From contig JAZBRS010000057.1 in assembly GCA_037176725.1 (NCBI GenBank), forward strand, positions 82,481,501 to 82,545,500: DNA of 64,000 bases, read 5' to 3'. Positions 10,874 through 23,200 of the stretch are shown piece after piece (position 1 is the first letter of the stretch; the number at the start of each line of letters is the position of its first letter). This DNA is from Posidonia oceanica. Its lineage: Eukaryota; Streptophyta; Magnoliopsida; Alismatales; Posidoniaceae. The position numbers were made by a program, and so were the translations under genes. Below the pieces are notes generated by a model that saw nothing but the letters and a program-made list of their open reading frames with translations, did not search any database and was not told the origin of the DNA.

Positions 10874-11874
10874 GCTAGACTAGAGTTCATTGCATTCCTC
10901 ACGGAATATGCAGATGTCTTTGCCTGGAGTTATGAAGACATGGTCGGCCTCGACATCGAGATTGTAGTGCATAATCTACTGCTGGACCCAGAGGCGAAAC
11001 CAGTGAAGCAGAAGCTCCGGAAGTGGCGACCACAGTGGCTGCTTAAGATCAAGGAGGAAATCATGAAACAGCACAGCGTTGGCTTCCTCAAGGTCGTCCT
11101 CTATCCAGAATGGCTCGCGAATGTTGTGCCAGTGCCCAAGAAGGACGGCAAGGTCCGCATGTGCATTGATTATAGGGACCTGAACAAGGCGAGCCCCAAG
11201 GACGACTTCCCGTTGCCACACATCAACGTCCTAGTTGACAATACGACGGGACACAAGATGCTTTCGTTCATGGATGGCTTCTCAGGCTATACCAGATCAG
11301 ATTGGTAGAAGAAGACATGGAAAAAACCTCGTTTATCACCCCTTAGGGAGTCTTCTGCTACCAAGTTATGCCATTTGAGCTTAAGAACGCTAGGGCAACA
11401 TATCAGAGGGCAATGACAGCGCTGTTCCACGACCTCATGTATCGAGAAGTCGAGGTATACGTGGATGACATAATTGCCAAGTCCAAGGAGCTCGAGGATC
11501 ACCTCGCCTGCCTGAAGAAGCTCTTTGATCGCTTGAGGAAGTACAAGCTTTGCCTCAACCCTAGTAAATGTGTATTCGGGGTATCATCTGGCAAACTGCT
11601 AGGCCACATCGTCAGCCAGAGGGGAATTGAAGCGGACCCGGCTAAAGCCAAAGCCATCATGGACATGCCACCCCACAAGACTGAAAAAGAAGTCAAAGGC
11701 TTGCTGGGGCGTCTGCAATACATCAGTCGGTTCATTGCACAGCTTACACCTATCTGCTAACTGATTTTCAAGCTCCTGAGGAAGAACGCATGGATCCATT
11801 GGAGCGAGGATTGCCAAGCTGCATTTGACAAAATCAAGCAGCTCCTGATCAAGCCTCCTGTCCTGGTTCCTCCC
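10874..11874 (+). pseudogene. Reverse transcriptase, element B
   Basis: Ty3/gypsy RT that copies element RNA into cDNA. In order: EYADVFAWSYEDM, VPVPKKDGKVRMCIDYRDLN, LSFMDGFSGY, the catalytic VYVDDIIAKS motif (about 11455), LLGHIVSQRGIE and LLGRLQYISRFIAQL. A 1-bp deletion near 11290 shifts the frame. TGG has become TAG near 11344, and a TAA closes the frame at 11758. The aspartates of YVDD are intact, but the protein cannot be made whole. The closest relative here is element C. Confidence 0.9.
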
Positions 11875-12846
11875 ATGCCAGGGAGACCTCTGATTCTCTA
11901 CCTATCTACCACACAGCATTCCATGGGCGCCGTCTTGGGCCAGCATGATGAATCAGGTAGAAAAGAGCATGCTATCTATTACTTGAGCAAGAAGTTCACT
12001 GATTGCGAAGCCAGGTACAACACCATAGAGAAAACTTGCCTGTCTCTTGTCTGGGCCGTGCAAAAGCTAAGGCACTATATGATGGCACACCCAGTACAGC
12101 TCCTATGCCGGCATGATCCCATCAAGTTCCTTTTTCAGAAGCCGGCTATGGTAGGCAGATGTGTTAAGTGGCAGGTGTTATTGTCTCAATATGACATCAC
12201 CTTCGTCACACAGAAATCAATGAAGGGGCAGGCCATGGTAGATCATCTGGCCGACTTTCCACTCTCTGAGTATCAGCCACTGCAGACACGGTTCCCTGAT
12301 GAGGACATTCTATTCACCATGGAGGATTTAGAGCAGAAGGATCCTGAAGACGAACCACAGTGGCATCTGTACTTCGATGGCGCAGTCAATAGAAGGGGCA
12401 GGGGCATCGGCGCTGTTCTAGCAATGCTGCAAGGAGAGCTGATCCCATTTGTGAGGAAGATGACATTCCCTTGCACCAACAATGAGGCAGAGTACGAGGC
12501 CTGCCTTCTGGGACTGCAAGTCGCACTCGAGCACGACGTGCGCAAACTGCATGTACACGGAGATGCGATGCTAGTCATCTCCCAAGTCAACGGCGATTGG
12601 AAGACCAAAGACCCCAAGTTGGTACCATACCACGAATGCCTGCTGAAGCTCATTGAACACTTTGAAGAAATCCGCTTCACTTACATGAATAGAGCCAGGA
12701 ACGCCTATGCAGATGCCCTAGCTACCCTAGCATCTTGGCTCTCTATACTTGAGTATCGTGTAGTGGACGTATCAGTCACTCGTGTGGAACATCCTGCACA
12801 CTGCATGAGCATCGAGGAAGCAGATCCAATAGAGGACCTACTGTGA
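11875..12846 (+). pseudogene. RNase H domain, element B
   Basis: The RT connection (GRKEHAIYYLSKKFTDCE, then ADHLADFPL) is followed by RNase H, which removes RNA from the RNA:DNA hybrid. All four expected acidic residues are visible: D in YFDGAVN, E in NNEAEYEA, D in HGDAMLVIS and D in NAYADALA. The frame is open for 323 codons and ends at a TGA (12844-12846), where element C has TGG. It is the best preserved pol segment of B. Confidence 0.9.
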
Positions 12847-14084
12847 TACCATGACATCAAAGCCTTCTTAGAATCTGGCAGCCTCCCACCTCATGCCTCA
12901 ACGGCAGACAGGAAGACTCTGGTGTGTCTGGTGTCAAAGTATGTGCTGGGGGCAGGACATCTGTACAGAAGATCTTACAACCAGATGGTCCTATGCTGCG
13001 TAGACAAGAAGGAGGCCGACACACTCATGCTTCAAGTCCATGCAGGGACCTGTGGCCCTCACATGAACGGTGTGCTGTTGGCCAAGAAGATTATGCTCCA
13101 AGGCTACTTCTGGTCAACCATGGAGGCAGCCTGCTGTCACTTCGTGCGCAGATGTCATAACTGCCAGATCCATGGGAGCTTCATACATGCTCCCCTACAA
13201 CAACTACATAGCATGTCTTCGTCGTGGCCTTTCTCCACTTGGGGGATTGATGTCGTCGGCGCCATACACCTACCAGCTTCCAACGTTCACCGCTACATTC
13301 TGGTAGCGATCGACTATTTTACTAAGTGGGTGGAAGCAGCCTCCTACAAAACCGTTACCACTGTGGTTACTGAAAAGTTCATCAGAAACAACAATATAAC
13401 TCGGTATGGGGTTCCGAACACTCTCATCTTTGATAACGGCACGAACTTCATTGCCAAGAGGATCGAAGACTACCTACAGAGCTTCAATATCAAGCATCAC
13501 AGGTCTTCACCTTATCGGCCACAGATGAACGGTGCGGTAGAGTTTGCCAATAAAAACCTTATCAAGATCTTGAAAAGATGGCAAAGACTCACAAGGACTG
13601 GCATGACAAGCTTCCGTACGCACTCTGGGTGTACAGGACATCAGTCTGGACCTCGATATGAGCAACCCCGTACTCGTTGGTGTACGGCATGGAGGCGGTA
13701 CTGCCTATTGAAGTAGAGATCCCCTCGTTGCGAATCCTATGAGAAGCTGAGCTAGAGGAAGCAGAATGGGTCGAAGACCGCTGCATCCAACTGAATCTGA
13801 TTGACGAGCATAGGCTGCAAGCCATGCATCATGCTCAATGTTACCAGAAGTGATCGGCCAGAGCATACCAGAAGAAGGTTAGGCCTCGAAGCTTCCATCC
13901 AGGGGATATGGTCCTTCGGGCCATCCACCTACCAGACGGCTGAGGAAAATTCCGGCCCAACTGGTGTGGCCCTTTTCTGATCAAGTGGGTCTTCTCCGGC
14001 GGCACCAGAGTCTTAGAGAGCATGGACCAGGTTGAACAATCAGAACCGGTCAACACGTGCTACCTCAAGAAATACTACCAGTAG
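12847..14084 (+). pseudogene. Integrase, element B
   Basis: The zinc-binding N-terminus shows HAGTCGPH and CHNC. The DDE core shows GIDVVG, FDNGTNF and GAVEFANK, so all three catalytic residues are present. The C-terminal part is homologous to element C (LPIEVEIPSLR-like, then DGxGKF and NWxGPF). A 1-bp deletion in an A-run near 13575 shifts the frame, and CGA codons have become TGA (near 13740 and 13850). It ends at TAG 14082-14084 after YLKKYYQ. The enzyme would insert cDNA into the genome; this copy is dead. Confidence 0.88.
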
Positions 14085-15452
14085 CCAGCCGCTGTTACCT
14101 TACAGAGTCCCTTTTCCCCCTTTCTCTTGCATTTTACTTTCGCATGCATCTTAAGTCATGTTTACTTATCAGAGAAATGTAAATACATCATGTACATTGT
14201 AATCATAGCCCGATGATGAAATTGGAGATGCTTGCTTGCTCTGGAAAGAGTATACTCTACCTCACCTGACACTACTTAGATGTCTTGACCAGTGAGGGAG
14301 CCACCATCTAGTGAGGACAGACGAAGTGTTCAAACCCCCAAGGACTTGCACCTCTAGAGGGAGATAAAATGGTAGGTTGTGAGGGAGTGTGAGCTAAAAA
14401 CATGCATATCTAAGCATGGGCACAAAAGAAAAGTAGATAGAAGGCAAAGATAGAAGTCAGCCCTAGAGATAAAGGCGAACAGCATGATCCTGTCCCCACC
14501 ACACCTTGGGGAGGAGTCGAGGTTCGTGCCTAGAGAATCCACAAGTCCTACAAGGCCTAGCCATCCTTGTCCAGCAGCAACTCCCCTGCCTCAAACCAGG
14601 CGCACATTACCTCCAAGCTAGGGATAGGAGAAACTTGTACGCCTATGTGGGAGCAAAGAAAAATGAAAGAATGAGAAGAGTAGGTGTGGGTCCTCGAGAG
14701 TTTGGCATGAAGCCTGTCCTCACTATATCACCACCTTAAAGCATCACCCATTCTGAAGTGCCACCAGCAGTTAAGAATCCGAGTAGAGTCTGGTGAGTCA
14801 GAGACACTCCTTTTTTCCTTTGTAGCAAGCATTAAAGCACTCCATATGTTGAGGGCAATAGGAATTTAGTATAGATCATGCACGCATCTATCTGTCATCA
14901 ATTTGCCCCTCTCGCCCCTTTTCCTCCCACTCTGCAAGGCTCAACTCGGTGCTGGGACAGTACTCTCGTCGAGGCAGGTTGATCGCCTTCAAGCCTCAGA
15001 GCAGTTACCGTGGTCAGTGCAACAGTTCAAAGAGTATCTTAGCAACCAGAGACAAGGTAGCTACCTCGGAGATAGCAGAATAGCCTTGGCACGCTAAAGT
15101 CCCTCACGGGCCGTCGGGCCCTCACAGTTAGGCACCGCCCTGGACCACGATGCAGCACCGCTCTGGGCGGACGAAGCCCCATTTTGCTTGCTTCCCCGCT
15201 CCGTATGGACGAGGGCAAGCGTACCCCTTTTGTGACTTCGCTCTGTGTAGGCGAAGCCCCCCCTTTTTCTTGCATAGCTGAATGTGTTTAATTTCTGGGG
15301 TTGGATTGTTAGCTGTAACATAAAGAACTGCTTTGTCTGTTTCAAGATGTGCATCTGTTTCTCTGATCTGCTTCGATATGTGCATATGTTTTCTCTAATA
15401 GCCAATATTGCAAGCCTGTATGTGATCTAGACTGATGAACAACTTTGATTTC
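14085..15452 (+). other. Spacer between pol and extra ORF (element B)
   Basis: The first 600 bases match 55516-56100 of element C. Around 15110-15260 there are three degenerate GC-rich units containing GGACGAAGCCCC / GGCGAAGCCCC. A TTGATTTCAG just before 15453 looks like a 3' splice site shortly upstream of the next ORF. No gene is seen. Confidence 0.55.
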
Positions 15453-15474
15453 AGGTACTTGGATATTTTGTCCC

Positions 15475-16722
15475 ATGCTTCCCTCAAACACCCCTGCTTC
15501 CTCCCTCTTTGCTAGCAGAATGGGCTTCCCTACCTTAGTTATCCCACCACACTACTCCGAGGTTCTCCAAGACTGGATCGGCCAACTCACTGCCAATGAC
15601 CGCGAGAGGCTAAGCTTGTGGGGCATCCCCCCTAGGCTCTTAAAGGCTACTGATGTAGAAGTCAGTCGGCATCTTCTCTGCGTTGCTGCAAGGTTTTGGA
15701 AACTGGCGTACCATGTCTTCCGCTTCGGCAAGACAGAGTTAACACCTACACTGGAGGAGGTACACCGAATCTGCGGCTTCTCCAAACTTATGGGACCTGC
15801 CGTATTCATGAGGCGAGATGGATACCTTGCAACACTGAGCTAGCTAACTGGACTCTCCATTGTCGAATGCAAGTGTAGGCAACTCTGCCCCACTGATGCC
15901 GCACCCCTAATCTGCCTGCAATACTTTGATGAGGTCGCCAAGAAGCGTGCCGCACTTGGAGATGAACTGTGGCTCTAGGGTTTTGTTACCCGTTTCTTAG
16001 GTGAGCTGGTATTCAGCTATGGCCGTTCGACGGTCACTGTTGAGATAGCGGAGATCGCCCTTGCTGTGGCAACTTGGCAGATAGACTTGGTGCCGGTGGT
16101 CCTAGCACAGGCATATCAAGGACTGGACCGCATCTCACACCGCTACTGCCACTTCCATGGCTGCGGATCCCTAGTACTGGTTTGGCTGGCCGAACATCTA
16201 GAGTTAGACATTCTGCGGCCCCAGAAGCAAGCATTTGAGACATACTACGTTAGCAGCCACGCCAAGACCATCAAGAGTGTTCGCGAAGAATATGAGAAGC
16301 TGTCACAACTAACTGATGATACAGTAACCTGGTGCATCATCCCCTCTGCAGTTGAGCCATTTACTGTATTCTTCAGCGCTCGTGACACGCGACTAGTCGT
16401 GCTGCCAGGACTCACCGGGGGAGTCGAATATCATCCAATCCGGGTTATGCAGTAGTTCGGATTTCAGCATGGTGCCTTTATTGACAGCATAGCACCTAAG
16501 CTTCTCTAGCCTTACCCGTTCAACTCAACTATGGCAACAACGGAGCTAGCAGACCGGATGCAACGTGGAGTGCAGTCCACAGACATCGCACCTGTCAAAG
16601 GTTCAGGATGCTCCTCGGATTATATAACTGAAGTGCAGGGGCTCTGCCCCATCAATGAGATTCCACTCGGTGCACCTCTGTTCCCTGACACCAAGAAGGC
16701 GAAGAAGGCCCGTATCAGTTAG
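15475..16722 (+). pseudogene. Extra ORF of element B, DUF7745 / PMD-like
   Basis: Same family and length as the copy at 46-1248, colinear without frameshift over about 415 codons. Four in-frame stops, all TAG: 15841-15843, 15976-15978, 16453-16455 and 16507-16509. At three of them the other copy has CAG (Gln). Shared blocks are ELTPTLEEVHRICGF, LAQAYQGLDRISHRYCHFHG, VEPFTVFFSARDTR and a basic C-terminus KKAKKARIS. The ATG at 15475 follows a splice-acceptor-like TTTCAG at 15453. The function of the intact protein is unknown. Confidence 0.8.
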
Positions 16723-17264
16723 GGCGTTTCTGCTGTCGCTTATCTCCCTTTTGAGTCTTGCCGTACCCTATTTGGCTTGCTACAGGCGTGTAATCAAGAC
16801 TTTATCAATGCAAGGACATTTTGAGTTATCTGCTTCTGTATCGAATTTACTTTCCATGGCTTGATGCATGCATGGTTTCATGTTAACACATCCTCAGCAT
16901 ACTGCTTCAACTTCACACACCACACCCCTCGGAGCCGTGCAGAGGGTACTAGCAAATCTTGACAGTTCGTGAGAGCAGGAGCAATTACCAACATTCCCAG
17001 CGTGAAAGGAAACTACAAGAAAACCATTGCACCTCGTCCGGATGCCAGAATCTCTAAAGACCAATGCCAGAACTACCCAAGCAAAGCCTCGAGCACTCTC
17101 GCCCGGATCCTCCTCTAAGCTAGTAACCCAAACTCCTCGCTTGACAAGCGCGTTAGCATTGTCTACATCTCCGTTTTCATGCCAAGGGCGCTTCAGCTGT
17201 CCCCTGGTATCATCCTCGATACCAGGGGCAACATTTCTACGGTCCCATGGTATCACTCTCCCAC
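16723..17264 (+). other. Spacer before the satellite array, with an 11-bp perfect hairpin
   Basis: Non-coding. The segment 17100-17260 is homologous to 1735-1880 of element A. It contains CCCCTGGTATC (17201-17211), loop ATCCTC, GATACCAGGGG (17218-17228). Related sequence (CCCCTGTCATC...CCTGGGG) reappears after the array at about 27020-27050, so the array sits between two copies of this flank. Confidence 0.65.
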
Positions 17265-20200
17265 TTTTGTTCTGTTCGTTTGTTAGCTTCCTCGGTCAGT
17301 CTGAGGATAAGCCCCTTTGCATGCCTCTTCGAAGTCACGTCTGTTTCGTTTGTTTGCTTCCTCAGTCAGTCTGAGGACAAGCTCCTTTACGGGCCTTTTC
17401 GAAGTCACGTCTATTTCGTTAGCTTGCTTCCTCAGTCAATCTGAGGACAAGCCCTTTTACGTGCCTTTTCGAAGTCACGTCTGTTTCGTTTGCTTGCTTC
17501 CTTAGTCAGTCCGAGGACAAGCTCCATTGCGTGCCTTTTCGAAGTCACGTCTGTTTCGTTTGCTTGCTTCCTCAGTCAGCTTGGGGACAAGCCCCTTTGC
17601 GTGCCTTTTTAAAGTCATGTCTGTTTCGTTGGCTTGCTTACCCAGTTAGTCTGAGGACAAGCCCCACTGCGTGCCAATTCGAAGTCACGTCTCTTTCGCT
17701 CGCTTGCTTCCTTAGTCAGTCTGAGGACAAGCTCCTATGTGTGCCTTTCCGAAGTCACGTCCGTTTCGTTTGCTTGCTTCTTTAGTCAGTCTGAGGACAA
17801 GCTCCCTTGCGTGCCTATTCGAAGTCACGTCTGTTTCGTTTGCTTGCTTCCACAGTCAGTCTAAGGACAAGCTCCATTGCGTGCCTTTTCGAAGTCATGT
17901 ATGTTTCGTTTGCTTGCTTCCTTAGTCAGTCTGAGGACAAGCCCCTTTGCGTGCCTTTTCGAAGTCACGTCTGTTTCGTTCTCATGCTTCCCCAGTCAGT
18001 CCGAGGACAAGCCTCTTTATGTGCCTTTTCGAAGTCACGTCTGTTTCGTTCTCATGCTTCCGTAGTCAGTCTGAGGACAAGCCTCCTTGTGTGCCTTTTC
18101 GAAGTCACGTCTGTTTCGTTTGCCTGCTTCCTCAATCAGTCTGATGACAAGCCCCTTTGCGTGCCATTTCGAAGTCACGTCTGTTTCGTTCGCTTGCTCC
18201 CTCAGTCAGTCTGAGGACAAGCCCATTTGCATGCCTTTTCGATGTCATGTCTGTTTTGTTTGCTTGCTTCCTCAGTCAGTCTGAGGACAAGCACCTTAGC
18301 ATGCCTTTTCGAAGTCACGTCTGTTTCGTTCGCTTGCTTCCATAGTTAGTCTGAGGACAAGCTCCTTTGTGTGCCTTTTCGAAGTCATGTCTGTTTCGTT
18401 CGCTTGCTTCCTTAGCCAATCTGAGGACAAGCCCCATCGCGTGCCTTTTCGAAGTCACGTCTCTTTCGTTCGCTTGCTTCCTCAGTTAGTCTGGAGACAA
18501 GCTCCTTTGCGTGCCTTTTCGAAGTCACGTCTGTTTCGTTAGCTTGCTTCCTCAGTCAGTCTGAGGACAAGCCCCTTTGCGTGCCATTCCAAAGTCACGT
18601 CTGTTTCATTTGCTTGCTTCCTCAGTTAGTCTGAGGACAAGCACCTTTGCGAGCCTTTCCGAAGTCACATTTGTTCGTTTGCTTGCTTCCTCAGTCAGTC
18701 TGAGGACAAGTCCCTTTACGTGCCTTTTTGAAGTCACGTCTGTTCTGTTTGCATGCTTCCTCCGTCAGTCTGAGGACAAGCTCCTTTGCATGCCCTTTCA
18801 AAGTCACGTCTATTTCGTTAGCTAGCTTCCTCAGTCAGTCTGAGGACAAGCCCCTTTGCGTGCCTTTTCGAAGTCATGTCTGTTTCGTTTGTTTGCTTCC
18901 TCAGTTAGTCTGAGGACAAGCTCCTTTGCCTACCTTTTCGAAGTCATGTCTGTTTCGTTTGCTTGCTTCCTCATTCAGTCTGAGGACAAGCCCCTTTGCG
19001 TGTCTTTTCGAAGTCACGTCTGTTTTGTTTGCTTGCTTCCTCAGTCAGTCTGAGGACAAGCCCCTTTGCGTGCCTTTTCGAAGTCATGTCTGTTTCGTTC
19101 GCTTGCTTCCTCAGTCAGTTTGAGGACAAGCACCTTTGCGTGCCTTTTCGAAGTCACGTCTGTTTCGTTTGCTTGCTTCCCCAATCAGTCTGAGGACAAG
19201 CGCCTTTGCGTGCCTTTTCGAAGTCACGTCTGTTTTGTTCGCTTGCGTCCTCAGTCAGTCTGAGGACAAGTCCCTTTGCGTGCCTTTTCGATGTCACGTC
19301 TGTATCGTTCGCATGCTTCCTCAGTCAGTCTGAGGACATGTCCCTTTGCGTGCCTTTTCGAAGTCACGTCTGTATCGTTCGCATGCTTCCTCAGTCAGTC
19401 TAAGGACAAGCCCCCTTGCGTGTCTTTTCGAAGTAACGTCTATTTCGTTCGCTTGCTTCCTCAGTCAGTCTGAGGACAAGCCCCTTTGCGTGCCTTTTCG
19501 AAGTCATGTCTGTTTCATATGTTTGCTTCCTCAGTTTGTCTGAGGACAAGCTCCTTTGCCTGCCTGTTCGAAGTCACGTCTGTTTCGTTCGCTTGCTTCC
19601 TCATTCAGTCTGAGGACAAGCCCCTTTGCGTGCCTTTTCGAAGTCACGTCTGTTTCGTTTGCTTGCTTCCTTAGTCAGTCTGAGGACAAGCCCCTTTGCG
19701 TGCCTTTTCGAAGTCATGTCTGTATCGTTCGCATGCTTCCTCAGTCAGTCTGAGGACAAGCCCCTTCACGTGCCTTTTCGAAGTCACGTCTGTTTCGTTC
19801 GCTTGCTTCCTCAGTCAGTCTGAGGAAAAGCCCCAATGTGTGCCTTTTCGAAATCACGTCTGTATCGTTCGCATGCTTCCTCAGTCAATTTGGGGACAAG
19901 CCCCTTCACGTGCCTTTTCGAAGTCACATCTGTTTCGTTCGCTTGCTTCCTTAGTAAGTTTGAAGACAAGCCCCTTTGCGTGTCTTTTCGAGGTCACGTC
20001 TATTTCGTTTGCTTGCTTCGCAAGTCAGTCGGAGGACAAGCCCCTTTGCATGCCTTTTCGAAGTAACGTATGTTTCATTCGCTTGCATCCTCTGTCAGCC
20101 TAAGGACAAGCCCTTTTGCATGCCCTTTCGAAGTCACGTCTGTTTCGTTCGCTTGCTTCCTCAGTCAGTCTGACGACAAGCCCCTTTGCGTGCCTTTTCG

Positions 20201-23200
20201 AAGTCACGTCTGTTTCGTTCGCTTGCTTCCTCAGTCAGTTTGTGGACAAGCCCCTTTGCGTGCCTTTTCGAAGTCACCTCAATTTTGTTTGCTTGCTTCC
20301 TCAGTCAGTCTGAGGACAAGTCCCTTTGCGTGCCTTTTCGAAGTCACGTCTATTTCGTTTGCTTGCTTCCTCAGTCAGTCAGAGGACAAGCCCCTTTGCA
20401 TGCCTTTTCGAAGTCACGTCTGTTTTGTTTGCTTGCTTCCTCAATCAGTCTGAGGACAAGCTCCTTTGCGTGCCTTTTCAAAGTCACGTCTGTTTTGTTT
20501 GCTTGCTTCCTTAGTCAGTCTAAGGACAAGCTCCTATGTGTGCCTTTCCGAAGTCACGTCCGTTTCGTTTGCTTGCTTCCTCAGTCAGTCTGAGGACAAG
20601 CTCCTGTGCTTGCCTTTTTGAAGTGACGTCTGTTTCGTTTGCTTGCTTCCTCAGTCAGTCTGAGGACAAGCCCCATTGTGGGCCTTTTCGATGTCATGTC
20701 TGTTTCATTTGCATGCTACCTCAGTTTGTCTGAGGACAAGCTCCTTTGCGTGCCTTTTCGAAGTCACCTCTGTTTTGTTGGCTTGCTTCCTCAGTCTGTC
20801 TGAGGACGAGCCCCTTTGCGTGCCTTTTCGAAGTCATGTCTGTTTCGTTTGATTGCTTCCCCAATCAGTCTGAGGACAAGCCCCTTTGCGTGCCTTTTCG
20901 AAGTCACGTCTGTTTTGTTCGCTTGCTTCCTCAGTCAGTCTGAGGACATGCCCCTTCGTATGCCTTTTCAAAGTCACCTCTGTTTTGTTTGCTTGCTTCC
21001 TCAGTCAGTCTGAGGACAAGTCCCTTTGCGTGCCTTTTCGAAGTCACGTCTGTTTCGTTTGCTTGCTTCGTCAGTCAGTCAGAGGACAAGTCCCTTTGCG
21101 TGCCTTTTCGAAGTCACGTCTGTTTTGTTCGCTTGCTTCCTCTGTCAGTCTGTGGACAAGCTCCTTTGCGTGCCTTTTCGAAGTCACGTCTGTTTCGTTT
21201 GCTTGCTTCTTCAGTCAGTCTGAAGACAAGCTCCTATGTGTGCCTTTCCAAAGTCACGTCCGTTTCGTTTGCTTGCTTCCTCAGTCAGTCTGAGGACAAG
21301 CTTCTTTGCTTGCCTTTTTGAAGTTACGTCTGTTTTGTTTGCTTGCTTCCTCAGTCAGTCTGAGGACAAGCCCCTTTGCGTGCCTTTTCGAAGTCATGTC
21401 TGTTTCGTTTGCTTGCTTCCTTAGTCAGTCTGAGGACAAGTCCCTTTGCATGCCTTTTCGAAGTCACCTCTGTTTCGTTGGCTTGCTTCCTTAGTCAGTC
21501 TGAGGACAAGCCCCTTCGCGTGCCTTTTCGAAGTCACGTCTGTTTCATTTGCTTGCTTCCCCAGTCAGTCTGAGGACAAGCCCCTTTGTGTGACTTTTCG
21601 AAGTCACGTCTGTTTTGTTCGCTTGCTTCCTCAATCAGTCTAAGGGCATGCCCCTTCGCGTGCCTTTTCGAAGTCATGTCTATTTCATTTGTGTGCTTCC
21701 TCAGTCTGTCTGAGGACAAGCGCCTTTGCACTCCTTTTTGAAGTCACGTCTGTTTTGTTTGCTTGCTTCATCAGTCAGTTTGGGGACAAGCCCCTTTGCG
21801 TGCCTTTTCGATGTCACGTCCGTTTCATTTGCTTGCTTCCTCAGTCAGACTGTGGGCAAGCCCATTTGCGTGCCTTTTCGAAGTCATGTCTGCTTCGTTT
21901 GCTTGCTTCCTTAGTCAGTCTGAGGACATGCCCCTTTGCGTGCCTTATCGAAGTCACTTCTGTTTCATTTACTTGCTTCCTCAGTCTGTCTGAGGACAAG
22001 CTCCTTTGCGTGCCTTTTCATAGTCACGTCTGTTTTGTTGGCTTGCTTCCTCAGTCAGTCTGAGGACAAGCCCCTTTGCGTGCCTTTTCGAGGTCACGTC
22101 TGTTTCATTTGCTTGCTTCCCCAGTCAATCTTAGGACAAGCCCCTTTGCATGCCTTTTTGAAGTCATGTCTGTTTTATTCGCTTGCTTCCTCAGTTAGTT
22201 TGAGGAGAAGCCCCGGTGCGTGCCTTTTCGGAGTCACGTCTGTTTCATTTGTTTGCTTCCTCAGTTAGTTTGAGGACAAGCTCCTTTGCGTGCCTTTTCG
22301 ATGTCATGTTTGTTTCGTTTGTTTGCTTCCTTAGTCAGTATAAGGACAAGCCCCTTTGCGTGCCTTTTCGAAGTCTCGTATGTTTCGTTTGCTTGCTTCC
22401 CTCGTCAGTCTGAGGACAAGCCCCTTTGCGTGCTTTTCGAAGTCACGTCTGTTTCGTTCGCTTGCTTCCTCAGTCAGTCTGAGGACAAGCCCCTTCGGAT
22501 GCCTTTTAGAAGTCACGTCTATTTTGTTCGCTTGCTTCCTCTGTCAATCTAAGGACAAGCCCCTTTGCATGCCTTTTCGAAGTCACGTCTGTTTCGTTTG
22601 CTTGCTTCCTCAGTCTGTCTGAGAACAAGCTCATTTGCGTGCCTTTTCGAAGTCACGTCTGTTTCATTGGCTTGCTTCCTCAGTCAGTCTGAGGACAAGC
22701 CCTTTTGCATGCCTTTTCGAGGTCATGTCTGTTTCGTTTGCTTGCTTCCCCAATCAGTCTGAGGACAAGCCCCTTTGCGTGCCTTTTCGAAGTCACGTCT
22801 GTTTTGTTCGCTTGTGTCCTCAGTCAGTCTGAGGACATGCCCCTTTGCTTGCCATTTCGATGTCACGTCTGTTTCATTTGTTTGCTTCCTCAGTCAGTCT
22901 GAGGACAAGGTCCTTTGCGTGCCTTTTCGAAGTCACGTCTGTTTTGTTTGTTTGCTTCCTCAGTCAGTCTAAGGACAAGCCCCTTTGCGTGCCTTTTCGA
23001 TGTCACGTCTGTTTCGTTTGCTTGCTTCCTCAATTTGACTGCGGGCAAGCCTCTTTGCGTGCCTTTTCGAAGTCACGTCTGTTTCGTTCGCTTGCTTCCT
23101 CAGTCAGTCTAACGACACGCCCCTTGGCGTGCCTTTTCGAAGTCACGTCTGTTTCGTTCGCTTGCTTCCTCAGTCAGTCTGAGGAAAAGCCCCAATGTGT

